Below are positions 1 through 9,378 of a stretch of 64,000 nucleotides of DNA, one piece after another. Numbering within the stretch: the first letter of the stretch is position 1; every line of letters starts with the position of its first letter. Both the position numbers and the translations under genes were made by a program. The notes under the pieces were generated by a model. It did no database searches, had not been told where the DNA came from, and saw only the letters and a list, made by a program, of their open reading frames with translations. Origin of the DNA: Paramacrobiotus metropolitanus (taxonomy: Eukaryota; Tardigrada; Eutardigrada; Parachela; Macrobiotidae); NCBI RefSeq assembly GCF_019649055.1, contig NW_026570421.1, positions 90,224-154,223 on the forward strand, given 5' to 3'.

Positions 1-1
1 G

Positions 2-1099
2 GTCCGTAACCGGAACTTGCAGCCCAACGTAGTGTTGAAGAAGAAGAAAAACATCGTCGTGCGGAAGTCGCTGACTCCTTCCTCACATGAAGATACATCG
101 ACTTGCCCAAAGTGTCGAAATCCTCTTTCAGGCGATCACATTACTCATCGGTGCCCCGAATTGTTAAACATCTTTGAACAATTCATCCAAAACAACCTTT
201 CCGAATCTAATTTCAACCTTCGAGCTCTGCAGGACCTCTCATGCCCTAGTTTCGGATTATTGGCTTGCTTCGACCAATTAACCAAAGTGCTCTCTCGCCG
301 TTCTGGTATCAAATGCTCCAACATGTATGACACGAACCGTTACAATGCACACCTTCCTGATCGTCCGTTCGGTGACCATTGGAATCTGGATATCCTGGCA
401 ACGTCCTGCGGATTTACTAGCGTCTTCAAAATGTTGGAGGCACTTACGCAGAAGTCTGATCTTATGATCTTCATGAAATCCAGTAACGCGGAAATGTTGA
501 AAAGAAAATTTTTCCACTCGTCAGTCATGATATTTACGAACACAGGTGATTTAACTTTGATGTTTACTGCCGACAACTTGCTTATGGTTGCCTTGTTAAC
601 AGGAGAGCAAATGAACATCTCTATTTTCGATCCCAGTGGTTGTTATAAGTCGATTTCCGAACCGAATTGTCGTGGATTTATTAGGACCGTCTTGAAAGAA
701 TCCAAGGCTTTTCCTGCTTTGCACAAGATCTTCTCAAACCAGTGGATGCTAAAAATTCCGACGAAGTTTTACAATTTCCTACCGGACAGTGTGCAGCACG
801 AGAAGCCAATTCTTGGGAAAGCATGCACCCACATATCCCGATATTTCGTCAATACCGTTCTTGCTCGGGTTATGGTCGGGGATGCTCTCCAGCCTACCTT
901 ACGTGATGTCGGTCTGAGCATTCAGTTGATGGGGCACAAGATCAATTTCGGCCGTCAAACTACGTCTCTTCAAGTCAAGGAGATTTGTGACCAGATTCGG
1001 GCAGCTATTGGCAACGAATATTTCAAGTTGGCATACGAAAAGCGACGGTTGGTAGACTCAATACTATTTTTCCATGCTAAAAATCATTTAGAAGTTTGA
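2..1099 (+). CDS. Uncharacterised protein, 5' partial, with an N-terminal zinc-finger-like motif
   Basis: The frame is open from the window edge to a TGA, about 365 codons, with no convincing ATG at its start, so the beginning is outside the window. Near the start is a Cys/His cluster (CPKCRNPL followed by HITHRC), suggesting one zinc-binding knuckle. The rest is a mixed alpha/beta soluble protein with no transmembrane segment and no motif I recognise. It stops 13 bases before the first ATG of the polymerase gene on the same strand, so it belongs to the element and may be co-expressed with the polymerase. It could be a terminal-protein or accessory replication protein, but that is only position-based guesswork. 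Confidence 0.55.
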   Translation, partial: VRNRNLQPNVVLKKKKNIVVRKSLTPSSHEDTSTCPKCRNPLSGDHITHRCPELLNIFEQFIQNNLSESNFNLRALQDLSCPSFGLLACFDQLTKVLSRRSGIKCSNMYDTNRYNAHLPDRPFGDHWNLDILATSCGFTSVFKMLEALTQKSDLMIFMKSSNAEMLKRKFFHSSVMIFTNTGDLTLMFTADNLLMVALLTGEQMNISIFDPSGCYKSISEPNCRGFIRTVLKESKAFPALHKIFSNQWMLKIPTKFYNFLPDSVQHEKPILGKACTHISRYFVNTVLARVMVGDALQPTLRDVGLSIQLMGHKINFGRQTTSLQVKEICDQIRAAIGNEYFKLAYEKRRLVDSILFFHAKNHLEV

Positions 1100-1112
1100 A
1101 TATTTTTTTTTG

Positions 1113-4100
1113 ATGCGTAGATCAACGGTCGTTCCATTACAAGTACGGAATTACCAAACGGTCAACATGGAGATGAATCATGAGATGAATAGTGACGATG
1201 GATTTAACTTCGATCTTTTTGTTAATCCTTATTCACCACTACCAGCGCAACCGCCGTCACCAATGCCAGGTCCATCTGGCAGTCGATTTTTCTGGTCGCA
1301 AGTCCATACTCCACCATCACTACCCGCAACCTCAGTCGACAATGGCCAGTCGCTATTAGCCGGACGCCAAAACGGAAGCGGTACTGAAGAAACATCTCAG
1401 GCTACGAACTCAAGCTTCCGCTGGTCACAAGTTCACACCCCGCCCCATTTTCCGGCACCTTTACAGACCGGTGGTAACAACACAGATGACGCCACTGCAG
1501 CTAATGAAGTAGCGGTGGATGAGGCACTCAGCCCACCTGTTCTAGACCAAGCCGGACCAACCACGAACAATCCTCAGTCAGGACCGTCAACTTCCACACG
1601 TGACTGGTCCGATTCGTTTACTCTTAAACAGATTTCCCACAACCGATCCAAAAAGTTTAACCATCATCAGTATTTCTACAGTTTAAAGATCAAGTCTCTA
1701 CCTCGAGAATTCGATACCGTTACTTCGTTGCAAGCCCTACCAGAAATCTTTCAGGCCGTTTGGGAGCTGTGCTCAAAAGATTTCAATCCCACAGACGCGG
1801 TGTGCGTCACAATCTTCACGCAAACCATGGAAAACCCAATGCACCTTAAAATGCAGTTCTTCAGTAATTTCAATCCGCGGGATCTAACAGAGATGGTAAT
1901 GAAAATCAATTCTGGTGGTCTTTTTTGCATTGACGACTCGCTGCGTTTGATCATTCAACGCACAGTTATTCCGGCCGGAGGCGCCTCAAAGCGCAAGCAT
2001 ATCCATTCGTCATCAGATCGGAAAAGATTTGCCCGATCTATCGTTCAGGTGAACGTAGGGGATAATCTATGTTTACCGGCTTGTCTTGTTTTGGGGGAAT
2101 GCCATCACAATCCCACCAAAGACCGCACGTATTGGCGATCTCTAACCAACAAAACCAGCAAGAAATTACAGAAACTGGCCTGCCAGCTTGTACATGCAGC
2201 TGGATTGGATGTCGGTAAAAAGTTTTCCGTCCTGGACATCGAAAAATTTCAAAAGACAGTGTTAAAAGATTACCAGATCAAAGTTGTTGGAGCTGATCAG
2301 GGTAACATTGTCATCGCTAAATTTCCTGAAAATCAAGGGAAGCTGAAACCGATGTACCTCCTTCATGAAGAAGGACACTTTGACTTTATTACGACGCCCT
2401 CTGGATTTCATCAGCGTGGGTATTATTGTCACGGCTGTGACAAGGCATATGATCATAAAGAGGAGCACCGATGTTCCGGCTTTTGCCCAAAATGCTATAG
2501 ACCCCGCGATAAATGCGCTGAACCGGAACCGAAAGATCGTGTATTTTGTGGAAGGTGTAAACGAGAATTTAACAACAACCAGTGTTTTGATATCCATGAG
2601 CAACGACGAAAAAATGGACGTACTTACTGCGAAGATCTGTTTATTTGTCCGAAATGTGGAGTTTTCGTCAGTTTACTTACCCGCACCATCAAGCTTCATG
2701 AATGTGGAGAGATGTTCTGTCATATTTGTCAGGCATGGGTGAACCAAGCAACTCACAAGTGCTATCTTAAACCCCTTGAGGCACGTGATCATGGATCGGC
2801 GGACAGGTTTATCTTTTTTGATTATGAAACATTTTTGGACGCCGAAGGTGTCCATAAACCATGTTACGTTGTGGCTCAATATTCGAGCGGTGAAGAGTTC
2901 CGTTTTCCTCCTGACGGTGTTCCAATGGCTGGATACGACGTACAAAAAGAATTCGGTGAATGGGTGTTTTCGGAGCGGCACCGTGGCGCAACGTTAGTGG
3001 CACACAACTTCCGTGGATATGACGGACATTTCTTGTTGTCATACTTGATTGAGAACAACCTGAAAGGAGTCGAGGTCATACGCCGTGGCAGTCAAATTCT
3101 TGACCTCCGGTATCCTGCCTTGGAAATAACGGCTCGCGATACCCTTAATTTCGTGATGACGAAACTGTCCAATTTTCCGAAGGCTGTTGGCTTGACTGAT
3201 TGCGAATCCAAAGGCGACTTTCCACATCGCTTAAACAAGCCGGAAAACTGGGACAAAGTTCTTCCGTTTCCCGATGTCAGTGAATACATGGTGGACGGTC
3301 TGAAACGAGCGGATCGCAGACAGTTCGAACAGTGGCATGCAGAAGAAATGCAAAAGAAAGGTACGTTTCTTTATTCTTTTATGCTAAATATTGTCATTTT
3401 CCTAATCCTAGTAAAATTTTAAAGGGGTTTTCAATTTTCGTGCCGAGATGTCCGACTACTGTTCAAGAGATGTTACCGTACTACGAAAATGTGCTCTCCA
3501 GTTCCGTCAAAATTTCATCAGCATGACCAATGTCGATCCATTTTTGAACATCACTATAGCCTCTGCCTGCCAAACGTATTATAAGACCAAACTGCTAAAA
3601 CCTAAGGAGATTGCAGTCATTTCCGCAAATGGTTACCAGCCAAATAGAAAAACAAGTGCCGAGGCGACCCAGTGGCTGGAATGGATCGGATTGGATCATC
3701 CGAATATTCAGCACGGGAGAAACGGTAAAGAACGCAAGTTTGACCGATACTTTGTAGACGGCTTCGATCCGGACACGAACACTATTTACGAGTACAACGG
3801 ATGTGTTCACCACGGACACCCTGCGTGTACCAATGAAGATGACCGGGCGCCGTTTTCGCTCAAGAAAATGTCGGAAATGTACGAGCAGTGGATACGCAAG
3901 AAGCTTTATTTGGAAGGAATGGGTTACAATGTGGAAGAAAAGTGGTCTTGCGAATGGTTACAGGAAAGAAAAGATCCGGACATCCAGCAGTTTCTTTTGA
4001 ATCAGAATCTACGTGACCCACTTCAACCACGCGAAGCCTTTAAAGGCGGTCGGACTAACGCCTCGTGCTTGTTCAAGGAAGTCGAAGAGGGAGAGCAAAT

Positions 4101-5501
4101 CTTACATTACGACATTGTGTCGCTGTACCCTTTTATCAACAAAACGGCTGAATACCCCATCGGGCATCCTAAAATTATCGTTTCAAATTTCAAGCCGGTT
4201 ACTGAATACTTTGGATTTGTGCGGTGCAAAGTCCTGCCACCAGCCAGAATTCGCTTTCCTGTTCTGCCAGTCACCATCAATAACAAGCTGGTGTTCACTT
4301 TGTGTCGTACATGCGCTGACGAGGGACTCAACAACTACTGCTCGCATACTGATGAACAACGGAGCTTTGAAGGCACCTTTTGTACTCCAGAGCTGCATAT
4401 GGCTATCAGGCAAGGTTATCAGGTTAAAGAAGTGTACGAAGTTTGGCACTGGAGTGAAACCCGGGTAGGCCTGTTTAAAGAATATGTGGATATGTTCTAC
4501 AAAGAAAAATTAGAAGCCAGCGGTTTTCCTCCCGGCTGGTCTACACAACAGCAGAAAGAGCGGTACGTTCAGGAAGTTGCCCTCCGTGATGGAATTTTTC
4601 TGGATATCAATCGCATTGAAGACAATCCTGCAAGACGAGCAGTTGCCAAGCTGATGCTGAATTCCTTTTGGGGAAAGTTTGGACAAAGAGACAATCTGCA
4701 ACAAACTGTGTTCATCTTTTGCGTGAAACAATACCTTGATCTGATACGATCCAAGTCCGTCGAAATCCACTGTGTTCACGCCGCAACTCCGGAGTGCATG
4801 ATGGTCACTTATTCACAGAAAGACGACTACAACGAAGGCAGCAACTGTGCCAATCTTGCGATCGCAGCCTTTACTACTAGTCACGCACGCATTCAGCTTT
4901 TCAAAACGATGGCCAAGCTCGGACCGCGCCTTCTGTATTTTGATACGGATTCCGTGATCTTCGTCCACAAAGAAGGACGCTGGCTGCCCGATATCGGGAG
5001 CGGACTTGGTCAATGGAGCAGTGAGCTAAAGCCTGATGAGCACATTGTCCGGTTTGTGTCTTGCGGCCCGAAAGTATACAGTTACGAGACCAATACTGGT
5101 CGAATCCAGCTGAAGGTTAAGGGCATGACACAGAACGGTTACACCGACGACATCCTAAACGATGATCTTCAGCGCACCGGAGAAAAGCTCGATTTCGCCA
5201 AATTAACCGAAATCTTGGAGGGAGCCACGCTGCCTGTACGTATTAATTAAAAACGAAAAACTTTACACCGTTATCAATCATAATTTACCATTATCAATTC
5301 GTTTTTGCAAAGGTTGTTTACCCGGAATACATCAAACGGAACTTCAAAGCACAGGAAATTTCCACCATCCATCTGAAGAAACATCTACGCATGGTGTATG
5401 ATAAGCGCGTGTTGCTGGAGGATTTCACCACAGTGCCTTTCGGTTTCAAGAACCCGGTAAGCGTGTTCAGTCACGTCTGTGCCGCTGTGTCAGATCGATA
5501 G
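1113..5501 (+). CDS. polB: Protein-primed DNA polymerase B, three exons
   Basis: Replicative family B polymerase of the Polinton/adintovirus type, expected to copy the element from protein-capped ends. Exons are 1113-3360, 3425-5235 and 5313-5501, giving about 1,415 residues. The N-terminal third is low-complexity, followed by the domain usual in these polymerases and a cluster of CxxC zinc knuckles (nt 2400-2760). Exonuclease motifs follow: ExoI FDYETF (about residue 570), ExoII AHNFRGYD (about 632) and ExoIII YCSRDV (about 760, just after the first splice). Polymerase motifs are SLYP (motif A, about 981), NSFWGKFG (motif B, about 1161) and FDTDS (motif C, about 1254), so all catalytic aspartates are present. 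The start is the first ATG; a second at 1167 is possible. The introns restore the frame exactly, so the apparent breaks are splicing and not decay. Confidence 0.92.
3361..3424 (+). other. Spliceosomal intron 1 of polB (64 bp)
   Basis: The donor reads G|GTACGT and the acceptor AAAG|GG. Splicing joins a phase-1 codon and keeps a continuous frame through KKGVFNFRAEM into the ExoIII motif. Unspliced reading reaches a stop at 3420-3422. Confidence 0.8.
5236..5312 (+). other. Spliceosomal intron 2 of polB (77 bp)
   Basis: The donor is CCT|GTACGT and the acceptor TTTTGCAAAG|GTT, phase 0. The downstream exon encodes a conserved-looking polymerase C-terminus (VVYPEYIKRNFK and onward) ending in TAG at 5499-5501. 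Unspliced reading stops at 5250. Confidence 0.8.
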
Positions 5502-5611
5502 TCAGATGTCAATGAAGAATGCAATGATACAAAACACTCAGGACGGTGCGCAGACTTTTATGCTTATATTCAGTTTTCTGTTTACTGCTCACAGGACCCG
5601 CAGCCACCGTA

Positions 5612-6022
5612 ATGGACTTGTATCTGGAAGATGCTACGACCGTGTGGTACGAGATTAAACGTGACTCGTACATGGGATTTCACAAGAAGACCAGTGCCGT
5701 ATCATTCTGCAAGACCTTTTCGACTGAAGCTGACCAACGCTTTGTGTATACTGCCATGGAATTATCTTCGTCCGTTGTTTCGCAAATACTTCATCACATT
5801 TCTGATGGCACCATTCAGGATCTTTTGGACTCTTCAGTGTTAAAATGTAAGCCGATGGAACTTTTCTTGCATGGTGATGGGGTTAATGATAATCTTAAGA
5901 TTACTTTTAAGACTGGAAAATTTTTCTGCATTTATTTTTCTCAAGCCAGGAATAAAGCTGTGTTGAAGTTTTCGCACGATAAATTTTCTACTATTTTTTC
6001 AACTATTCGTTTGATGTTTTGA
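5612..6022 (+). CDS. PC4-like family protein A (136 aa)
   Basis: Small soluble protein, one of five mutually similar proteins in this element. It begins with the family signature, a short strand pair around VWYEIKRDS, followed by further strands and a hydrophobic helix (MELSSSVVSQILHHISDG). A weaker second beta/alpha half follows. That beta-beta-beta-beta-alpha pattern resembles the single-stranded-DNA-binding domain of transcription coactivator PC4/p15. The resemblance is by eye and is weakest in this copy. The first ATG of the conserved frame is used; an upstream GTG extension is ignored. It follows the polymerase's third exon by 110 bases and is followed by a long A-rich tract. Confidence 0.65.
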   Translation: MDLYLEDATTVWYEIKRDSYMGFHKKTSAVSFCKTFSTEADQRFVYTAMELSSSVVSQILHHISDGTIQDLLDSSVLKCKPMELFLHGDGVNDNLKITFKTGKFFCIYFSQARNKAVLKFSHDKFSTIFSTIRLMF

Positions 6023-6032
6023 TGCATTTATT

Positions 6033-6212
6033 TTAAAAAAAAAAAAAAAAAGAGAAAAAAGCCCAAAAAAAAATTAACAAAAGAGGAAAAAAAAAAAAAA
6101 AAAAGCCTTGAAAAAAAACTGAAAAAAGGAAAAACAGAAAAAAAAGTAAAAAACGGTGTGGGAAAAAAATGATAAAAAAAATGGGGAAAAAACAAAAAAA
6201 GGGCAAAAAAAC
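6033..6212 (+). repeat. A-rich low-complexity spacer
   Basis: About 180 bases that are mostly A, broken by GCCC, GGG and TG interruptions, directly after PC4-like A. Similar but shorter A tracts precede the hairpins at 7674, 9230 and 17354, so this is probably the same kind of spacer, expanded. No coding sequence is supported. Confidence 0.7.
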
Positions 6213-6260
6213 CCCATCTGTACCTTTGTTAGGGATGCCTGTTAAGGCAATCTGACACGG
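6200..6260 (+). repeat. Degenerate copy of the A-tract plus hairpin element
   Basis: After the A tract comes GGGC, an A run, then CCCC, followed by a short stem GATGCC/GGCAATC around TGTTAA. The layout matches the three better copies, but the long outer stem is not preserved. Confidence 0.35.
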
Positions 6261-6319
6261 CTGCAGTTGAGGTGTCACTGCTCGAAAATCTATAATTTCA
6301 GTTACTGATTTACCAGTGG

Positions 6320-6374
6320 CAGAAGTTTACTAAGATTTACAAGTCAGACACAGGACGCAACTTTCGACAGAAGT
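6320..6374 (+). promoter_or_regulatory. Two CAGAAGT motifs upstream of the BIR gene
   Basis: CAGAAGT occurs at 6320-6326 and 6368-6374, 105 to 159 bases before the ATG. The same heptamer recurs in the spacers before other standalone genes of the element. Confidence 0.45.
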
Positions 6375-6478
6375 GAACGAACTAACATATATGAAAATAT
6401 ATCAGGGACAGGGTGGTTGTACAAAGTAAGTTCGACTCTCTCTTTTTCTTCGGAATTTTTTTGTGTTCAATCGCAAAA

Positions 6479-7012
6479 ATGGTGGATCCTAAAGATTTGG
6501 AACCTACGTATACGCATTATCGTCGTGACTATCAGGACGAGGTTGTCCTTTTCAATTCGAACATGGTGGACGTGAATAAGCGCATAGAGACGTTCTTTGG
6601 CTTTTTAAATCTGTTCCCTGGTCAGGATATATACCAGGTGGCTGAGGCAGGGTTCTATCACCGCGGCGCTGGCCGGCTGTATTGTTTTACTTGCGGATTG
6701 GGGGTTGAAGATCTCCTACCTTTTGAGGATATCAGTGTGCATCATGCAAGACATAACTACATGTGTGACCATCTAAATACTGTAGTTAGCAAAAAATTTA
6801 TAAAAAACGTACTGGATGTGCAAGAGCAGCTAAGCGGATGGTTACTCAGTCGATGGAATCGGCGAGTTCTGAATTTCAATTGCGGTTGCGATGACTCCGA
6901 GGATCAAGTTGATGGGCCATATGCTCATTCCGATATGGAACTGGACAATCTGCCGGATGTCACTGAAGTGAAACCCGTTGATGGTGTGGATATCTGTCCC
7001 CCGTATCCTTAA
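6479..7012 (+). CDS. BIR-domain (inhibitor-of-apoptosis-like) protein, 177 aa
   Basis: A single baculovirus IAP repeat spans about residues 35-100. It has the opening R..TF (KRIETFFGFLN), the AGFYHRG strand, and zinc ligands C-x2-C (CFTC), then H-x6-C (HARHNYMC). In the family, BIR domains bind caspases or their activators and block cell death, and many insect viruses carry them. No RING finger follows. The C-terminal third is acidic and ends PPYP, so the protein probably acts by binding and not as an E3 ligase. The ATG chosen starts MVDPKDLEP; a GTG-initiated extension would add 22 hydrophobic residues and is unlikely. Its likely job here is to keep an infected or transposing cell alive; this is inference. 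Confidence 0.88.
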   Translation: MVDPKDLEPTYTHYRRDYQDEVVLFNSNMVDVNKRIETFFGFLNLFPGQDIYQVAEAGFYHRGAGRLYCFTCGLGVEDLLPFEDISVHHARHNYMCDHLNTVVSKKFIKNVLDVQEQLSGWLLSRWNRRVLNFNCGCDDSEDQVDGPYAHSDMELDNLPDVTEVKPVDGVDICPPYP

Positions 7013-7045
7013 TCATACTTTTCTTATGGGTAGAGGTGAATATGG

Positions 7046-7052
7046 CAGAAGT
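7046..7052 (+). promoter_or_regulatory. CAGAAGT motif upstream of PC4-like B
   Basis: One copy lies 100 bases before the ATG at 7152, in the 139-bp spacer after the BIR gene. Confidence 0.4.
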
Positions 7053-7151
7053 ATGTTGAAAGTTATCTAGCACGGCGTTTGTGACACATATTTTACACTT
7101 GCTTCATTTTTGTTCTGCTTGCAGTCAATAATATTTAACTTATCGTACACG

Positions 7152-7583
7152 ATGGATTTTCCCGAACTGAAGTACCAGTTTCAGGACGGCAACGTCAAGT
7201 GCTATGAGATCACCAGCAAATCTTCATTATGGTTTGATACAATCGGTAACACTGTTCTTCTTGCCCGCAGTCCCGCTTCTGACGGACTTAATACTGCCCG
7301 GCAGAAAGGTATTATACTGGACTTACCTGCCATTAATAATCTACTCCTACTGCTGAACGAAGGTAAAATTCGATTGGGTTTGGACGCTGCGTGCATTGGA
7401 CAATCCCCAAAGTACGCCCACATAAAAGATGCCAACGATACGGTTATCGATATTAAACTGGCTTACCACGCCTCCTTTGGACGTACGATCTCTATCTCGC
7501 TTGAGGGAGCCTTAATTATGCTGGGTTACCGGAATTTTCGAAGCGTGTGCAAACTGCTTAACCAACTTATTCCTAAACCGTAA
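7152..7583 (+). CDS. PC4-like family protein B (143 aa)
   Basis: Second member of the five-protein family. The opening strand YQFQDGNVKCYEIT is followed by TVLLARSP and then the helix start RQKGIILDLPAINNLL. In PC4/p15 the corresponding stretch is a basic GRKGISL-type turn leading into the C-terminal helix, so this copy shows the resemblance well. A second, similar beta/alpha half ends in ISLEGALIMLGYRN, implying an internal duplication. No transmembrane segment is present. By analogy it would bind single-stranded DNA at melted promoters or replication intermediates; the function is inferred. It is followed by an A tract and a strong hairpin. Confidence 0.75.
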   Translation: MDFPELKYQFQDGNVKCYEITSKSSLWFDTIGNTVLLARSPASDGLNTARQKGIILDLPAINNLLLLLNEGKIRLGLDAACIGQSPKYAHIKDANDTVIDIKLAYHASFGRTISISLEGALIMLGYRNFRSVCKLLNQLIPKP

Positions 7584-7673
7584 ATGAATTTGTTCGAACA
7601 TCTTATTTCCTATTATTATTTATAAAATCACCTAAGAAAAAAATGTAAAAAATCATAAAAAAGAAAAAAAAGA

Positions 7674-7745
7674 GGGCGTTGCCCCAAAATCTGCATTACT
7701 CTTAGCTTGTCTGCGGCCAAGCTAAAAGTATTGTGGTTTCTGGGT
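7674..7745 (+). repeat. A-tract plus long hairpin element, copy 1
   Basis: GGGCGTTGCCC forms a small stem, followed by an extended imperfect hairpin: outer arms CCCCAAAAT and a TGTGGTTTCTGGG-type end, inner arms TTAGCTTG and CAAGCTAA. It lies between PC4-like B and the TBP gene. Copies at 9230 and 17354 share both sequence and fold. Confidence 0.7.
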
Positions 7746-7794
7746 AGCACTCTAAATCAGGAAAGTTCCAGATTTCTTTAGAAGGCGGACTTTG

Positions 7795-7801
7795 ACTTCT
7801 G
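7795..7801 (-). promoter_or_regulatory. Reverse-oriented CAGAAGT motif upstream of the TBP gene
   Basis: ACTTCTG on the plus strand, 71 bases before the TATA box and 105 before the initiator of the TBP-like gene. Confidence 0.35.
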
Positions 7802-7865
7802 ATTGGCTTACGGTGCACGGAAATTCCTGCTTCTGCTCTGTAGCAGATATGATCGATGAAATGCG

Positions 7866-7903
7866 TATAAAAAGGTTATGAAGGAACAGGTCTGAAATCA
7901 GTC
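7866..7903 (+). promoter_or_regulatory. TATA box and TCAGT initiator of the TBP-like gene
   Basis: TATAAAAAG at 7866-7874 is followed 34 bases later by TCAGTC (7898-7903), the arthropod-type initiator. Spacing fits a normal RNA polymerase II promoter with a 5' leader of about 53 bases. It would allow the element's TBP to act on its own gene. Confidence 0.7.
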
Positions 7904-7952
7904 TCACTTCATTTTTAGTTTTGCACGGTTCTTATTTCATTCTACTTGGAAA

Positions 7953-9020
7953 ATGATTCACCATATCATAACTGTTGTTGTGTTTGACTGCAAGTTTGAT
8001 CTGCAGAAAATTGCATCGTCCACTAAGTGTACATCAGTGAAGGATTTTAAGGCGCTCAATCTTACATCTTATGATGGGAGCTATTGCCAAGTTTTCAGTT
8101 CGGGCAAAGCGATCATCAATGGTGGTACTTCTGAAAAAGAAGTACGCACACTGTTGAAGCGATACCGTTTTCGCTTAACCCATCTTGGTTTTTCGGCCAA
8201 AGTTCTCAGCAAGCGCATTGCAAATATCATGGCGACGTACAACCATCAGCATCCTATTAATCTGTATAAATTTGCGAAAGCCAACAGCCTGTATTACGAG
8301 CCAGAACTGTTTGATGCGGCCCAAATGCGATACGACGATCTGGGAATCACGGTTAAAGTGTTCAGTTCGGGAAAGTGTACTATTTTAGGCGCCAAGAGTG
8401 TCAAAGCAGTAAATACTTGCATTGACCGCCTCCGATCCACTCTCCCGTCTAATCCGCCACCGTCTCCTGACTTTGATGTAAGTGCCGTGCGCAAAAAACG
8501 AAAATCTGCTACTTTGGACATTGACGAGTTTGTCCAGAACCTGGAGGCGGAGCTCATGCGTGAGTCACAGGTTGGTACCACCACCACCGCTATTCAAGGT
8601 ACACAGACCACACCTCGCAAGCGCAAGCGGCTGCCGGCGACAGATATGATGAGCGAGTTCAAGATTAGTCCTAAATCTGTTAGTCGAAGTACGCAGACCA
8701 CACCTCAGAAGCAAAATCGGACCAATCCAGTTAAGGTTGATTCGAGTCAGCCTGTTCAGGAGGAAAAGTCGTCCAACGAGTTGGAAGAATGGCTGAATGA
8801 AATTGACAAATGTGCAGAGGAGGAGCCAGTCCTTACTTTATCACAATGCGATAAACTGGTTGCACAATGGGAAAATAATTCCACCGGAATCGACCACCGT
8901 GACGAGTGCAAAACGGAAGACGATGAGCCAATTTTCACGTTAACACAGTGTGAGAAACTGGTTGCCCAGTGTCCTAATAGAACTGGCGGCTTGTTTACCT
9001 TTCCGGAAGAATTTGTTTAA
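7953..9020 (+). CDS. TATA-binding-protein homologue with a repeated C-terminal tail (355 aa)
   Basis: The two-fold saddle of TBP is clear. Repeat 1 spans about residues 5-82 and contains VFSSGK (47-52). Repeat 2 spans about 83-162 and contains PINL, YEPELF (115-120), VFSSGK (136-141) and LGAKS. The four phenylalanines that kink DNA in TBP have counterparts at 32, 48, 120 and 137, with family-like 16- and 17-residue spacing. The linker KVLSKRIANIM matches the TBP inter-repeat segment. Unlike cellular TBP, the saddle sits at the N-terminus and is followed by about 190 residues of tail. The tail has basic patches (PRKRKR), two TQTTP repeats and two copies of an acidic module ending LTxxQCxKLVAQ. 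It probably recruits transcription to the element's promoters. It is single-exon, so it is not a simple host gene fragment. Confidence 0.93.
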   Translation: MIHHIITVVVFDCKFDLQKIASSTKCTSVKDFKALNLTSYDGSYCQVFSSGKAIINGGTSEKEVRTLLKRYRFRLTHLGFSAKVLSKRIANIMATYNHQHPINLYKFAKANSLYYEPELFDAAQMRYDDLGITVKVFSSGKCTILGAKSVKAVNTCIDRLRSTLPSNPPPSPDFDVSAVRKKRKSATLDIDEFVQNLEAELMRESQVGTTTTAIQGTQTTPRKRKRLPATDMMSEFKISPKSVSRSTQTTPQKQNRTNPVKVDSSQPVQEEKSSNELEEWLNEIDKCAEEEPVLTLSQCDKLVAQWENNSTGIDHRDECKTEDDEPIFTLTQCEKLVAQCPNRTGGLFTFPEEFV

Positions 9021-9229
9021 AAATTTCGGTTAATTTGCACTAATCTTAATAAAAAAATGAGTTTTTCACATCGCAAACTTGACTTTTGCGACTTAACGTT
9101 TCCGTTGACTCTGCATGCATTGCTACACACTTTTCTGAGTTTTTCAAATACATGTTAGGCAGTTATTTGTATTCATTGTTCTGTTAAGAAAAACTCCATA
9201 TATTCATTTCAAGAAAATGCGAAAAAAAA

Positions 9230-9303
9230 GAGAGCTGAATTGCTCCAAATCGGTAGAAGTTTTAACTTGCCTGCGGTCAAGTTGAATCTACTGCTGTTTT
9301 GGT
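9230..9303 (+). repeat. A-tract plus long hairpin element, copy 2
   Basis: After AAAAAAAAG comes a GAGC/GCTC stem, then a long imperfect hairpin with inner arms TTTTAACTTG and CAAGTTGAAT and outer arms CCAAAT and TTTTGG. It lies between the TBP gene and the ATPase gene. Inner-arm bases differ from copies 1 and 3 but pairing is kept, which argues that the fold matters. Confidence 0.65.
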
Positions 9304-9378
9304 AATTTGCTCATTAAGCTGGTACAGGCTGTTAGGTTGTGTATATGTTGTAAAAACTGTGTTACAACTTAACAAGAA

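Noticed and set aside
6033-6278. Phe-rich minus-strand ORF over the A tract
   Set aside because: Pure low-complexity translation of poly-A.
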